A stretch of 64,000 nt of DNA from Fictibacillus sp. b24. Lineage in GTDB: Bacteria; Bacillota; Bacilli; Bacillales; Fictibacillaceae. The stretch's first letter is position 1; each line of letters opens with the position of its first letter. A program made the translations under genes and the position numbers. The stretch covers positions 3,224,001 through 3,288,000 of the forward strand of contig NZ_JAUCES010000005.1 of assembly GCF_030348825.1 (NCBI RefSeq), written 5' to 3'. Shown piece by piece: positions 51,078 to 59,373 of this stretch. Under the pieces are notes generated by a model that worked only from the letters and a program-made list of their open reading frames with translations, was not told where the DNA came from and did not search any database.

Positions 51078-52418
51078 TTATTTGTCATTCAAAAGGTCAC
51101 GGCCTAAGAACTTAATGTAGATCATAGAGATGATCGCTACACAGACAAACACGATAACCGAGAGCGCCGAGCCTTCACCAAAATTCGTTTGTGCGAACAT
51201 CACTTTATAAGCAAGTATGGAGATGGTTTCCGTAGAGTTGGCTGGTCCCCCGCCAGTTAAAACATAGATTAAGTCGAATACTCGGAATGCATCCAATGTA
51301 CGGAATAACAATGCGACTAGAATGCTTGATTTTAATAAAGGCAACGTGATCTTTAAAAACTGCTTCCATTTATTAGCGCCATCAATTGCTGCTGCTTCAT
51401 ACAAAGAACTCGGTATCGTCTGCAGCCCTGCTAATAGCAAGAGTGCCATATAAGGAGTCGTTTTCCATACGTCTGCGAATATTACGGCAAACATAGCGCC
51501 TGTGCTGGTTGTCAGCATATCTGTCATTTGGTCAAATAACCCGATCTCAGCAAAGGTTTTTGCCACAATTCCGTTCTGCCCGTCATATAAGTACTTCCAC
51601 ATGAATGCTGAAACGGCTGTCGGGATCGCCCAAGGAATGAGAATCGTCGCTCGAACTAATCCTCTGCCAAAGAAAGCTTTGTTGATAAGCAGGGCAATGG
51701 CTAAACCAATAACGAGCTCTGCAAAAACAGAGATTAGTGTAAAGACGGTCGTATTTTGGATTGCCTTCCACATACGGCTATCTGTTAAATTTTCTTTATA
51801 GTGCTTCAAACCGATAAAGTTAGGCGTAATCACAGAGTCTTCTAATGATGAAGATAAACCGATCAAGTCTTCAGGATTTTTCAGTTCACCCTTTAAATCT
51901 CGAATCGAGTCTGTTGAATCATTGACAGCCTTCTCAAGTTCTAAAGCTACTTCTTTATTCAAATCTGAAACCGCAAGCTCTTCGCTGATCGGCTCCATGA
52001 CCGTTAGCTTCTCGTCTACCTGATCATATTTACTCTTAAGCTCACTGTCTGCTATTAATTCAGCATCCACTTTTTCTAGATTTGCTTTTATTTTCTCAAG
52101 CTCTGACTTTGTTTTGCCAGAGGCTGTATCCATCTCATCTTCTAACGTACTAATCAAAAATGGATAATTATCCAAATACGTCTGCAGATTCACTTTATAA
52201 GAAACATAGGCTTCGGATTTGGCTGGATTATTCAGCCGCAAATCAAACATACTGTAATAAAAAGACTGAAAAACGGGCCATATCGCAATAATTAAAATTA
52301 AAATCATAGATGGAGCAATCAGCATGTAGCCGATGGAACGGTCAGAACGTTTTTTCTTTTTCTGAGGCTTTGTCGCTGCGATCGGCTTTTGTTTGTTAGG
52401 CATTAGATCTGGTTTCAA
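51078..52418 (-). CDS. Sugar ABC transporter permease, MalF-type, with large extracytoplasmic insertion
   Basis: A 446-residue permease. After the first helix (IGYMLIAPSMILILIIAIWPVFQSF) comes an extra ~150-residue charged, coiled-coil-like domain before the remaining helices; the EAA loop is EAAAIDGANKWKQFLKITLPLL. The insertion corresponds in position to the P2 loop of E. coli MalF, which contacts the binding protein. TTG 52418 with AAGGAG upstream is the best start; an upstream GTG is possible. Substrate unknown. Confidence 0.88.
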   Translation of the reverse strand: MKPDLMPNKQKPIAATKPQKKKKRSDRSIGYMLIAPSMILILIIAIWPVFQSFYYSMFDLRLNNPAKSEAYVSYKVNLQTYLDNYPFLISTLEDEMDTASGKTKSELEKIKANLEKVDAELIADSELKSKYDQVDEKLTVMEPISEELAVSDLNKEVALELEKAVNDSTDSIRDLKGELKNPEDLIGLSSSLEDSVITPNFIGLKHYKENLTDSRMWKAIQNTTVFTLISVFAELVIGLAIALLINKAFFGRGLVRATILIPWAIPTAVSAFMWKYLYDGQNGIVAKTFAEIGLFDQMTDMLTTSTGAMFAVIFADVWKTTPYMALLLLAGLQTIPSSLYEAAAIDGANKWKQFLKITLPLLKSSILVALLFRTLDAFRVFDLIYVLTGGGPANSTETISILAYKVMFAQTNFGEGSALSVIVFVCVAIISMIYIKFLGRDLLNDK

Positions 52419-52516
52419 AAGTTTCAGCTCCTTACTGTTCGAATGCAATCGACGGACGGGCGCTGTAACGTCCATCCATTTCACTCTTTGTGGAATCGAT
52501 ACCAGTTATTAAGATA

Positions 52517-52549
52517 AGGGGAGCCTTTCCTACAGAAAGGCATACCCCT
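52517..52549 (-). terminator. Intercistronic hairpin between binding protein and permease genes
   Basis: AGGGG-TAT-GCCTTTC / GAAAGGC-T-CCCCT stem without a T-run. Such hairpins often stabilise the upstream binding-protein mRNA and lower permease expression. Confidence 0.6.
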
Positions 52550-52565
52550 GATCCATTTACTTTCC

Positions 52566-53867
52566 TTACTTTACAAGCTTTTCTGAAATCTCTTTTTGCA
52601 TGTTCTTCGCTGCTTGTTCAGGTGTGATCTTTTTCGCTACAGCTTGAGAAACTTGAACTTGGATGATGTCAGAGATCTCTGGGTAGTTCGGTGCTACCGG
52701 ACGGGATACTGCTGCTTCAAGAGCTTTTACAAATCCTTCATCTTTGTAATAAGGGTTTGCATCTAGAATCTCTTGATCGTCATACAGTGAAAGAATCGTT
52801 GGAGCATGTCCGCCTTTGATCGCGTCGATCTTTTGTCCTTCTTTACCAGCCATGAAGCTCAAGAACTTCCAAGCTTCTTCAGGGTGTTTCGTGTTTTTGT
52901 TGATACCAGCCATCCAGCCGCCAAGTGCTGCTGCAGAACCTGCATCACCAGCTGGAAGTGGAGCTACTCCTACTTTACCTACGATTTTAGATTGCTTTTC
53001 ATCGTTTGCTAGTGCAAATTGGTACGGCCAGTTACGGATCAGACCAGCTTGTCCATTAATGAATGCTGTATGAGACTCAGGCTCAGCAAACGTTGTGATG
53101 TTTTGCGGTACAACATCAGAGTTTACTACTTCAACTAGTTTAGAGATCCCTTTGATCGCTTCTGGTGAGTCCACTTTAACTTCACCGTTTTCGTCGATGA
53201 TTTCTCCACCGTATGATGCGATAAATTCAACCGCATTACATACAAGACCTTCATATTGCTTCGCTTGCATCAAGTAGCCGAACTGTGTTCCGCCTTGGCC
53301 TTTCGTTTCTTTCGCTTTTGCTAAAAGCTCATCCCACGTTTTCGGAACTGAACCTTCGTCAACTAAGTCAGTGCGGTAGAAAAGCATACCTGCATCAATA
53401 AATTTAGGCAGCGCCCATTGCTTGCCTTTAAATTTAGCAGCACTGATTGCTCCTTGGTTATAATCGTCTGGATTGATTCCGTCTTTTTCCATAAAACGGT
53501 CAAGCGGCATCAAGAATCCTGCTTGTGCAAATTCAGCCGGCCAGATAACGTCTAGATCAATAACATCGATCTCATCAGAATTTGCGTTGAATGCCGTTAC
53601 ATAAGCATCATGCTGTTTTCCTGTATCTGCAGGCATCTCTTTAAACTTCACGTCAATGTTAGGGTATTTCTTTTCAAAAGCTTCCACCATTGCTGTTGTC
53701 CCTTGTGTGTCATCCTTACCACGAGCATAAACGATTGTTACTTTTTCGTCTTTATCGCCGCCGGATTTATTGCTGCTGACTTCTTCTTTATCCGAACATG
53801 CTGCAAGTACAAGTGACAGCGCTAGTGAAGTAGAAATAACTTTTGAGATTTTCTTAAGCTTTTTCAT
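52566..53867 (-). CDS. Sugar ABC transporter substrate-binding lipoprotein
   Basis: A 433-residue extracellular solute-binding protein of family 1. The lipobox LVLAAC (Cys at about residue 24) anchors it to the membrane. VTIVYARGKDDTQG and the GWMAGINKN..PEEAWKFLSF blocks fit carbohydrate-binding members. ATG 53867 has GGGGGAAA upstream. It is the first gene of the importer operon, with a cre box in front. Confidence 0.92.
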   Translation of the reverse strand: MKKLKKISKVISTSLALSLVLAACSDKEEVSSNKSGGDKDEKVTIVYARGKDDTQGTTAMVEAFEKKYPNIDVKFKEMPADTGKQHDAYVTAFNANSDEIDVIDLDVIWPAEFAQAGFLMPLDRFMEKDGINPDDYNQGAISAAKFKGKQWALPKFIDAGMLFYRTDLVDEGSVPKTWDELLAKAKETKGQGGTQFGYLMQAKQYEGLVCNAVEFIASYGGEIIDENGEVKVDSPEAIKGISKLVEVVNSDVVPQNITTFAEPESHTAFINGQAGLIRNWPYQFALANDEKQSKIVGKVGVAPLPAGDAGSAAALGGWMAGINKNTKHPEEAWKFLSFMAGKEGQKIDAIKGGHAPTILSLYDDQEILDANPYYKDEGFVKALEAAVSRPVAPNYPEISDIIQVQVSQAVAKKITPEQAAKNMQKEISEKLVK

Positions 53868-53892
53868 TGTATTTCCCCCAAATCTCCTGTTT

Positions 53893-53906
53893 TGTAAACG
53901 ATTACA
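53893..53906. promoter_or_regulatory. cre/LacI-type operator upstream of the sugar importer
   Basis: TGTAAACGATTACA matches the cre consensus fully. It may be bound by CcpA or by the LacI-family regulator encoded just upstream, as both recognise CG-centred palindromes. Confidence 0.75.
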
Positions 53907-53923
53907 TTTCATCGAAAAAAATT

Positions 53924-54910
53924 TTAAGTTGAGGACCGCTTGATTAATTGAAAAGGCAGAATCACTTCTTTACGTCTCAGTGGTTTTTTCGCTTGAATGG
54001 CTTCAACCATCAAATTCATTGCCTGACGGGCGATGGTATCAATCGGCTGTTCAATCGTCGTCAAATCCATAAGTTCGGCTAAAGGCTGATTATCAAAACC
54101 GATTATAGCTAGATCTTCGGGTACTCTCCATCCTGCATCGTGTGCGGCTTTATGAATGCCCGCTGCCACTTCATCACTGCCCGTAAAAACAGCATGCGGT
54201 GGATCATCCAGCTTACTTAATTCTCGAAATGCGTCAAAACCGTCTTGCACACTATACGCATTGTAAAAGAACCACTCTTCCTTCATCGCGATACCAGCGT
54301 CATCAAGAGCTTGCAAGAAACCGATCTTTCTGTCCTTCGAAATTCTGGAGCTTTTGTGGTTACCCGTACAATAACCAATTTTTGTGTAGCCTTGATCGAT
54401 CAGATGCTTTGTTCCTAAGTAGCTTCCTTCGATCTGATTTAAGTACACAGAAGGTACTTGAGCCGTGTCCGAATACTCATTGCATACAACGATTGGACCG
54501 AACGATAAATAGGGTTCGAACTCACTCCAATCGTTCTCAATAGAAGTTAAGATCAGACCGTCTACTTGCTTCGTTTTTAAAAGCTCTAAGAAGTTACGCT
54601 CCTGTTCCTTTTTGTAACGGGTTTGGCACAAAATAAGCTGATAGCCTTTTTTGGCTGCTTCCTTCTCCATCACTTCAACAAGGTGACTGAAAAATGGGTT
54701 AGTGATTCGAGGAACATAGACAGCGATTGTTTCTGTCTGTTGCCTTCTCAACCTTCTTGCCGATGAATTGGGCACGTAATTCAGTTCTTGCATCGCCTGT
54801 GTTACAAGCCTTTTTTTCTCCTCCGTCACATAGGGATGTTCATTGATCACCCTTGAAACGGTCGTGCGGGATAATCCTGCCTTTTTCGCCACATCTTGAA
54901 TGGTTGCCAT
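53924..54910 (-). CDS. LacI family transcriptional regulator
   Basis: A 328-residue repressor: headpiece ATIQDVAKKAGLSRTTVSRVIN, hinge SSARRLRRQQ and a sugar-binding core (NPFFSHLVEVMEKEAAK; GFDNQPLAELMDLTTIEQP). Presumably controls the adjoining importer in response to its sugar. Its stop lies 56 bp before the binding-protein start. Confidence 0.94.
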   Translation of the reverse strand: MATIQDVAKKAGLSRTTVSRVINEHPYVTEEKKRLVTQAMQELNYVPNSSARRLRRQQTETIAVYVPRITNPFFSHLVEVMEKEAAKKGYQLILCQTRYKKEQERNFLELLKTKQVDGLILTSIENDWSEFEPYLSFGPIVVCNEYSDTAQVPSVYLNQIEGSYLGTKHLIDQGYTKIGYCTGNHKSSRISKDRKIGFLQALDDAGIAMKEEWFFYNAYSVQDGFDAFRELSKLDDPPHAVFTGSDEVAAGIHKAAHDAGWRVPEDLAIIGFDNQPLAELMDLTTIEQPIDTIARQAMNLMVEAIQAKKPLRRKEVILPFQLIKRSST

Positions 54911-54948
54911 CAGATTCTCCTCTTAAAACAATTGTGGAATCGAATTCA

Positions 54949-54962
54949 TGAAATCGTTTTCA
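54949..54962. promoter_or_regulatory. cre/LacI-type operator upstream of the LacI regulator
   Basis: TGAAATCGTTTTCA fits the TGWAANCGNTNWCA consensus and overlaps the promoter region of the regulator gene; autoregulation or CcpA control is likely. Confidence 0.6.
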
Positions 54963-55120
54963 TAATCCGAGTATAGTTCACTGAATATTCACAGGTCAAT
55001 CATTTTTTTCAGAAAGTTTTGCATTTAAAGATTTCAAATAAAGCAGGAGATACACCGATTCAAACGAACTTATGATAAAATACATACACATTTTGTTTGA
55101 TCTTTGAAAGGAGCCGGACC

Positions 55121-55843
55121 ATGATTAAAGTAAAAAATTTAAAAAAGTCCTTCGGTGATCTTGAGGTACTTAAGGACATCAATGCAGAAATTAAACCACA
55201 AGAAGTTGTTTGCGTGATCGGCCCTTCTGGCTCAGGTAAAAGTACATTTCTCCGCTGCATCAATAAACTTGAAGACATTACTGGCGGACAAGTGCTGGTT
55301 GACGGAACAGACATTACTGATCCGAAAACAAACATTAATAAAATCCGTGAAGATGTGGGAATGGTGTTTCAGCAATTTAATCTCTTTCCTCACAAAACGG
55401 TTCTTGAAAACGTAACGCTTGCACCACTTAAAGTGAAAAATGCAAATAAAGAAGCTGCACGAGACAAAGCATTAAAACTGCTTGCTAAAGTTGGACTCCA
55501 AGACAAAGCAAACGCGTATCCTTCACAGCTGAGCGGCGGCCAAAAACAGCGTGTTGCTATTGCCCGTGCACTTGCGATGGATCCGAAAATCATGCTGTTT
55601 GATGAACCAACATCCGCTTTAGACCCTGAAATGGTCGGTGAAGTGCTGGAGGTTATGAAAGACCTCGCTCGCGAAGGCATGACGATGATCGTTGTTACAC
55701 ATGAGATGGGCTTTGCTCGCGAAGTCGGTGACCGAGTGATTTTTATGGATGGCGGTTATATCGTCGAGGAGAACGTCCCTTCTGAGTTGTTCGGCAATGC
55801 CCAGCATGAACGTACGAAGTCGTTTTTGAGTAAAGTACTATAG
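55121..55843 (+). CDS. Amino acid ABC transporter ATP-binding protein, GlnQ-type
   Basis: A 240-residue polar amino-acid importer ATPase. Walker [11 protein letters not shown]-loop [10 protein letters not shown], signature LSGGQKQR, Walker [18 protein letters not shown] and H-loop [11 protein letters not shown] are all present. No permease or binding-protein genes are adjacent, so it must work with subunits encoded elsewhere. AAAGGAG precedes ATG 55121. Confidence 0.93.
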   Translation: MIKVKNLKKSFGDLEVLKDINAEIKPQEVVCVIGPSGSGKSTFLRCINKLEDITGGQVLVDGTDITDPKTNINKIREDVGMVFQQFNLFPHKTVLENVTLAPLKVKNANKEAARDKALKLLAKVGLQDKANAYPSQLSGGQKQRVAIARALAMDPKIMLFDEPTSALDPEMVGEVLEVMKDLAREGMTMIVVTHEMGFAREVGDRVIFMDGGYIVEENVPSELFGNAQHERTKSFLSKVL

Positions 55844-55847
55844 TTGG

Positions 55848-55887
55848 AAGCCGGCTCACTGGTATTAGGTGAGCTGGCTTTTATTTT
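55848..55887 (+). terminator. Rho-independent terminator of the GlnQ-type gene
   Basis: AAGCCGGCTCAC and GTGAGCTGGCTT pair over 12 bp (one G-U) followed by TTATTTT. Confidence 0.88.
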
Positions 55888-55946
55888 GCAGTCTGTTCGG
55901 AAGTAAGTTTCTTATAGCAGAAATGTCGAATAGCCTTTATTTTTGA

Positions 55947-56030
55947 TTTTAGACTTAATTGGTTGATGTTTAGACTTAATTAGTTACCATTTGGACTTAA
56001 TCACCCCGAGCTTTGACTTCATTCCATATA
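55947..56030. repeat. Tandem repeat, 21-bp period, four units (locus 5)
   Basis: Units with TTTAGACTTAATTGGTTG core start at 55947, 55968, 55989 and 56010 in the convergent gap between the GlnQ-type and Opu genes; the last is diverged. Confidence 0.8.
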
Positions 56031-56034
56031 CCAC

Positions 56035-56068
56035 AAAAAAACTGGACCCCTAAAAAGAGTCCAGTTTT
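56035..56068 (-). terminator. Rho-independent terminator of the osmoprotectant transporter operon
   Basis: AAACTGGAC-N11-GTCCAGTTT with T-run on the minus strand, six bases after the stop. Confidence 0.9.
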
Positions 56069-56073
56069 TCACT

Positions 56074-57636
56074 TTATTTAATTAATCCTTTGTTTTTCAG
56101 GAAGTCCTTGGCTACTTTACGCGGATCTTCTTTATCAAGATCTACTTTTGCGTTCATTTCTGCCATATCTTTCTCTGAAATTTTACCTTCGAGATCATTG
56201 AGTACGCCCTCAAGCTTAGGATATTCCTTCAGCGTATCCTCTCTTACAATGGGAACTGCATAATAAGGCGGGAAGAATTTTTTATCGTCTTCCAACGTCT
56301 TTAAGTTAAAGCGAACGATTCTCCCATCTGTCGTATAAGCTGGAATCACATCCACTTTTCCTTCTTTTACAGCAGAATACATTAAATTCGGATCTAAGCT
56401 TTTCTTCGATTGGAAGTTTAAATCATACGTTTCCACAAATGGCGTGTAGCCATCTTCACGTTCGAAAAACTCAGTTGGACCGCCAAAAGAAAGCTGATTT
56501 GATTTAGGTGCTAATTCAGAAATTGTTTTAACATTTACCTGTTTCGCCGTCTCAGGATTCAGTGCTACAGCATACGTGTTCTCAAAACCAAGCGGCTTTG
56601 TCCATTTCAAGTTGTATTCCTTTGCATAGCCTTTTTTTACAACTTCATAGATCTCGTCAGGCGTCATGCTAGGATCATATTTCTCTTTTAAAATCGTTAA
56701 ATAACCTGTACCCGTATACTCCACGTATAGATCGATGTCACCTTTCTTAATCGCTTCCGTTAAGATTGGCGTTTCACCGATTGCTTCTTTAACGACGACA
56801 GGATAGTCTGTCTTATCTTTCACATATTCAGAAATCACATATGGAAGGATATATTGCTCTGTCCACTTCTTACCTGTGATCACGATAGCATCTTCGTCAC
56901 CACCACCTCGAAGTACGAAGAAAAGTATAAGCGCCGCGATTGGCACACCAAGAAGTACAGGCAGTTTCCATGAACCGCGCTTCTTTGAAGCCTTTGGCTC
57001 TGTTGCTAATTCAATACGTCGAAGGATAAAGTCAAATACAATAGCAAGTAAAGCTGCTGGAATAGCTCCTGCTAATACAAGCTCATTTCGTGTAGTAGAA
57101 AGACCCCTGTAGATGAGATCCCCAAGTCCGCCTGCCCCGATAAAGGCTGCAAGCGTCGCAACACCAATCGTTAATACCGTTGCCGTTCTGAGACCTGCCA
57201 TGATGATCGGCAAAGCGAGCGGAAGTTCAATCATGCGTAAAATCTGAGAATTCGTCATCCCCATTCCTTTACCCGCTTCAACGGCAGATTTATCTACACC
57301 CGTAATCCCTGTGTATGTGTTTCTTAAGATTGGCAGCAGTGCGTAAACCGTTAGAGCAATAATTGCCGTCGTGCTGCCGATCCCGAATACAGGGAGCAAA
57401 AATCCGAATAGTGCTAAACTCGGTATCGTTTGAAAAATCGCCGTAACTCCGATAACAGGTTCAGCTACGCGCTTCCGTCTAGAAATAAATATCCCCAGCG
57501 GGACTGCGATAACAGCGGCAATCAAGATGGATACGAGCGATAAGAATAAGTGCTGCTGAAGCCCTGTTAGTATTTCAGGCCATCTGTTGATGAATGTATC
57601 TTTCATGGTGATAAAGAAATTATTCAAGTCCCGCAC
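56074..57636 (-). CDS. Osmoprotectant ABC transporter, fused permease and substrate-binding protein (OpuF/ProWX-type)
   Basis: A 520-residue fusion. Residues 1-235 form an OpuC-type permease (TAIFQTIPSLALFGFLLP; EAGKGMGMTNSQILRMIELPLALP as EAA loop), a further helix near 230-250 anchors it, and from about residue 255 a QAT-type binding domain follows (TGKKWTEQYILPYV, YVEYTGTGYLTI). Imports glycine betaine, choline or carnitine for osmoprotection. It overlaps the ATPase gene by 17 bp. Confidence 0.93.
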   Translation of the reverse strand: MRDLNNFFITMKDTFINRWPEILTGLQQHLFLSLVSILIAAVIAVPLGIFISRRKRVAEPVIGVTAIFQTIPSLALFGFLLPVFGIGSTTAIIALTVYALLPILRNTYTGITGVDKSAVEAGKGMGMTNSQILRMIELPLALPIIMAGLRTATVLTIGVATLAAFIGAGGLGDLIYRGLSTTRNELVLAGAIPAALLAIVFDFILRRIELATEPKASKKRGSWKLPVLLGVPIAALILFFVLRGGGDEDAIVITGKKWTEQYILPYVISEYVKDKTDYPVVVKEAIGETPILTEAIKKGDIDLYVEYTGTGYLTILKEKYDPSMTPDEIYEVVKKGYAKEYNLKWTKPLGFENTYAVALNPETAKQVNVKTISELAPKSNQLSFGGPTEFFEREDGYTPFVETYDLNFQSKKSLDPNLMYSAVKEGKVDVIPAYTTDGRIVRFNLKTLEDDKKFFPPYYAVPIVREDTLKEYPKLEGVLNDLEGKISEKDMAEMNAKVDLDKEDPRKVAKDFLKNKGLIK

Positions 57637-58774
57637 CTCCCTCGACAGGTTTTTGTGCGGAAATATTCAGCCCAGCAAGTCCACGCATCATTGAAGCTCT
57701 CGTAATCAATCCGACTAGTTTTTCGTTTTCGAGTACAGGAATCATATGCACTCCGTTTGTGGCGAAAATTTCAGCGACTTCAGTGTATGTGGCAGATACA
57801 TCAACCGAAATGATTTCTTTATCCATAAGGTCGCCGACTGTTTTATCTTCTTCAGGAAAATGCTGCTCAATTTTCTCTAGAGTCGTAATCCCAAGAAGTT
57901 TATTTTGCTGATCTGTAATCAAAAGACTGTCTACACCATATCGTTTCATCATCTTTAATGCTTCTGCAAGTCCTCTTGTTACTCTTGCAGTAACCGGATT
58001 CGGTCTCATGAGATCCACCGCTTCAGGCATTGAAGCATCTTCTGCAGACAAACGATTTTCGCCAATAAATCCTTTTACAAAATCGTTTGCAGGATGGCGC
58101 AATATTCTTTCTGGTGTATCAAATTGAATGATCTCACCTTTATTTAATATTGCGATTCTGTCAGCAATCTTAATCGCCTCATCCATATCATGTGTTACAA
58201 ATACGATTGTTTTCTTAATCGTATCCTGCAGCTTAACAAGCTCATCTTGCAGCTGTTCACGGCTGATCGGATCAAGTGCTGAGAATGGTTCATCCATTAA
58301 GATGATCGGGGGCTCAGCAGCTAGAGCACGAATAACGCCAATACGCTGCTGTTGACCGCCGCTTAGCTCAGAAGGATAACGTTTTCTGAAAGTCTTAGGA
58401 TCTAAGCCTACTAAATCAAGCAATTCATCTACTCTGCCATCATATTTTTCTTTTTCCCACCCTTTTAAACGCGGGACAAGCGAAATGTTGTCTTCAATCG
58501 TCATGTGAGGCAGAAGTCCAATCTGCTGGATTACGTATCCGATATTCCTTCTCAGCTCAACGGGGTTTTGGTTTGCAATATCTTCTCCATTAATTAAAAT
58601 CGACCCTTTTGACGGCTCGATTAAACGGTTTATCATTCTCATGGTTGTCGTCTTTCCACAACCACTAGGCCCGATTAACGCAACTAACTCTCCTTCTTTA
58701 ATTTGAAAGTCTATGTTCTTCAAGGCCTCAAAACCGTCAGGGAACGTTTTCCCTACGTTTTTGAAAGTAATCAA
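57620..58774 (-). CDS. Osmoprotectant ABC transporter ATPase with CBS domains (OpuCA-type)
   Basis: A 384-residue ATPase: Walker A GPSGCGKTT, signature LSGGQQQR, Walker B IILMDEPFSALDP, then two CBS domains (about 255-375) that sense ionic strength or nucleotides in Opu systems. TTG 58774 is favoured, with AAAGGAGA nine bases upstream, giving LITFKNVGKTF. Confidence 0.92.
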   Translation of the reverse strand: MITFKNVGKTFPDGFEALKNIDFQIKEGELVALIGPSGCGKTTTMRMINRLIEPSKGSILINGEDIANQNPVELRRNIGYVIQQIGLLPHMTIEDNISLVPRLKGWEKEKYDGRVDELLDLVGLDPKTFRKRYPSELSGGQQQRIGVIRALAAEPPIILMDEPFSALDPISREQLQDELVKLQDTIKKTIVFVTHDMDEAIKIADRIAILNKGEIIQFDTPERILRHPANDFVKGFIGENRLSAEDASMPEAVDLMRPNPVTARVTRGLAEALKMMKRYGVDSLLITDQQNKLLGITTLEKIEQHFPEEDKTVGDLMDKEIISVDVSATYTEVAEIFATNGVHMIPVLENEKLVGLITRASMMRGLAGLNISAQKPVEGGAGLE

Positions 58775-58939
58775 GTGTGGTTCTCTCCTTTGTGTCATAT
58801 GTAAAATAAGCTGCATCCATTAGAATGTCCAATTATCATATTTCCCTTGCTTGCTAACTTGAAAACATCTTTTTTGAAAGTGTCAGTTTAAAGCTTGTTG
58901 TGGATCCATCTAAAGCGTGACTTTGTTGCTCTTGGAAGT

Positions 58940-59071
58940 GGTTGATTTCCGTTCCAGGTGCTCGCTTTCCGCGGGGCAGGCGGTGAGCCACATTTGGACG
59001 TTTCACTTTTAAGTGTCTCACCTGCCCGCCTGTCCCGCAGGAGTCTCGCACCTTCCACTACAATCAACGGT
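58940..59071. repeat. Palindromic intergenic repeat, copy H (reverse orientation)
   Basis: From GGTTGATTTCCGTTCC to CAATCAACGG in the 600-bp gap between the Opu ATPase and yhgE. The apical stem is of the CACTT/AAGTG kind. Confidence 0.9.
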
Positions 59072-59161
59072 CATAGAAGAAAATAAAAATGAGTTGGAAG
59101 CAACATTCTTTAAGAAAGAGGCTTAAAAGTTAAAGATTAAATCTTAGGAGAGTCAGTTGCA

Positions 59162-59294
59162 GTATGGCGCTCGTATTTTTCGTATGGCGCTCGTATTTTT
59201 CGTATGGCGCTCGTATTTTTCGTATGGCGCTCGTATTTTTCGTATGGCGCTCGTATTTTTCGTATGGCGCTCGTATTTTTCGTATGGCGCTCGT
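59162..59294. repeat. Perfect tandem repeat, 20-bp period, 6.6 units (locus 6)
   Basis: GTATGGCGCTCGTATTTTTC repeats six times without any mismatch from 59162 to 59281, then a partial unit runs into a hairpin. The 20-bp period shifts the reading frame each unit, so coding is unlikely. Confidence 0.97.
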
Positions 59295-59323
59295 CCAGCC
59301 TGCTTATCAGCTGCTGGACGAGC
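59289..59323. repeat. Inverted repeat at the end of the 20-bp tandem array
   Basis: GCTCGTCCAGC (59289-59299) and GCTGGACGAGC (59313-59323) form an 11-bp stem whose left arm reuses the last repeat unit. Confidence 0.85.
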
Positions 59324-59364
59324 ACAAAAAAACACCTGAAGGCTATTTATCCCTTCAGGTGTTC
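59324..59364 (-). terminator. Rho-independent terminator of yhgE
   Basis: Minus strand AACACCTGAAGG..CCTTCAGGTGTT with seven T, nine bases past the yhgE stop. Confidence 0.93.
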
Positions 59365-59373
59365 TCATACTAT

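Noticed and set aside
59162-59294. Possible CRISPR array
   Set aside because: Units abut directly with no spacers, the unit is only 20 bp, and there are no cas genes.
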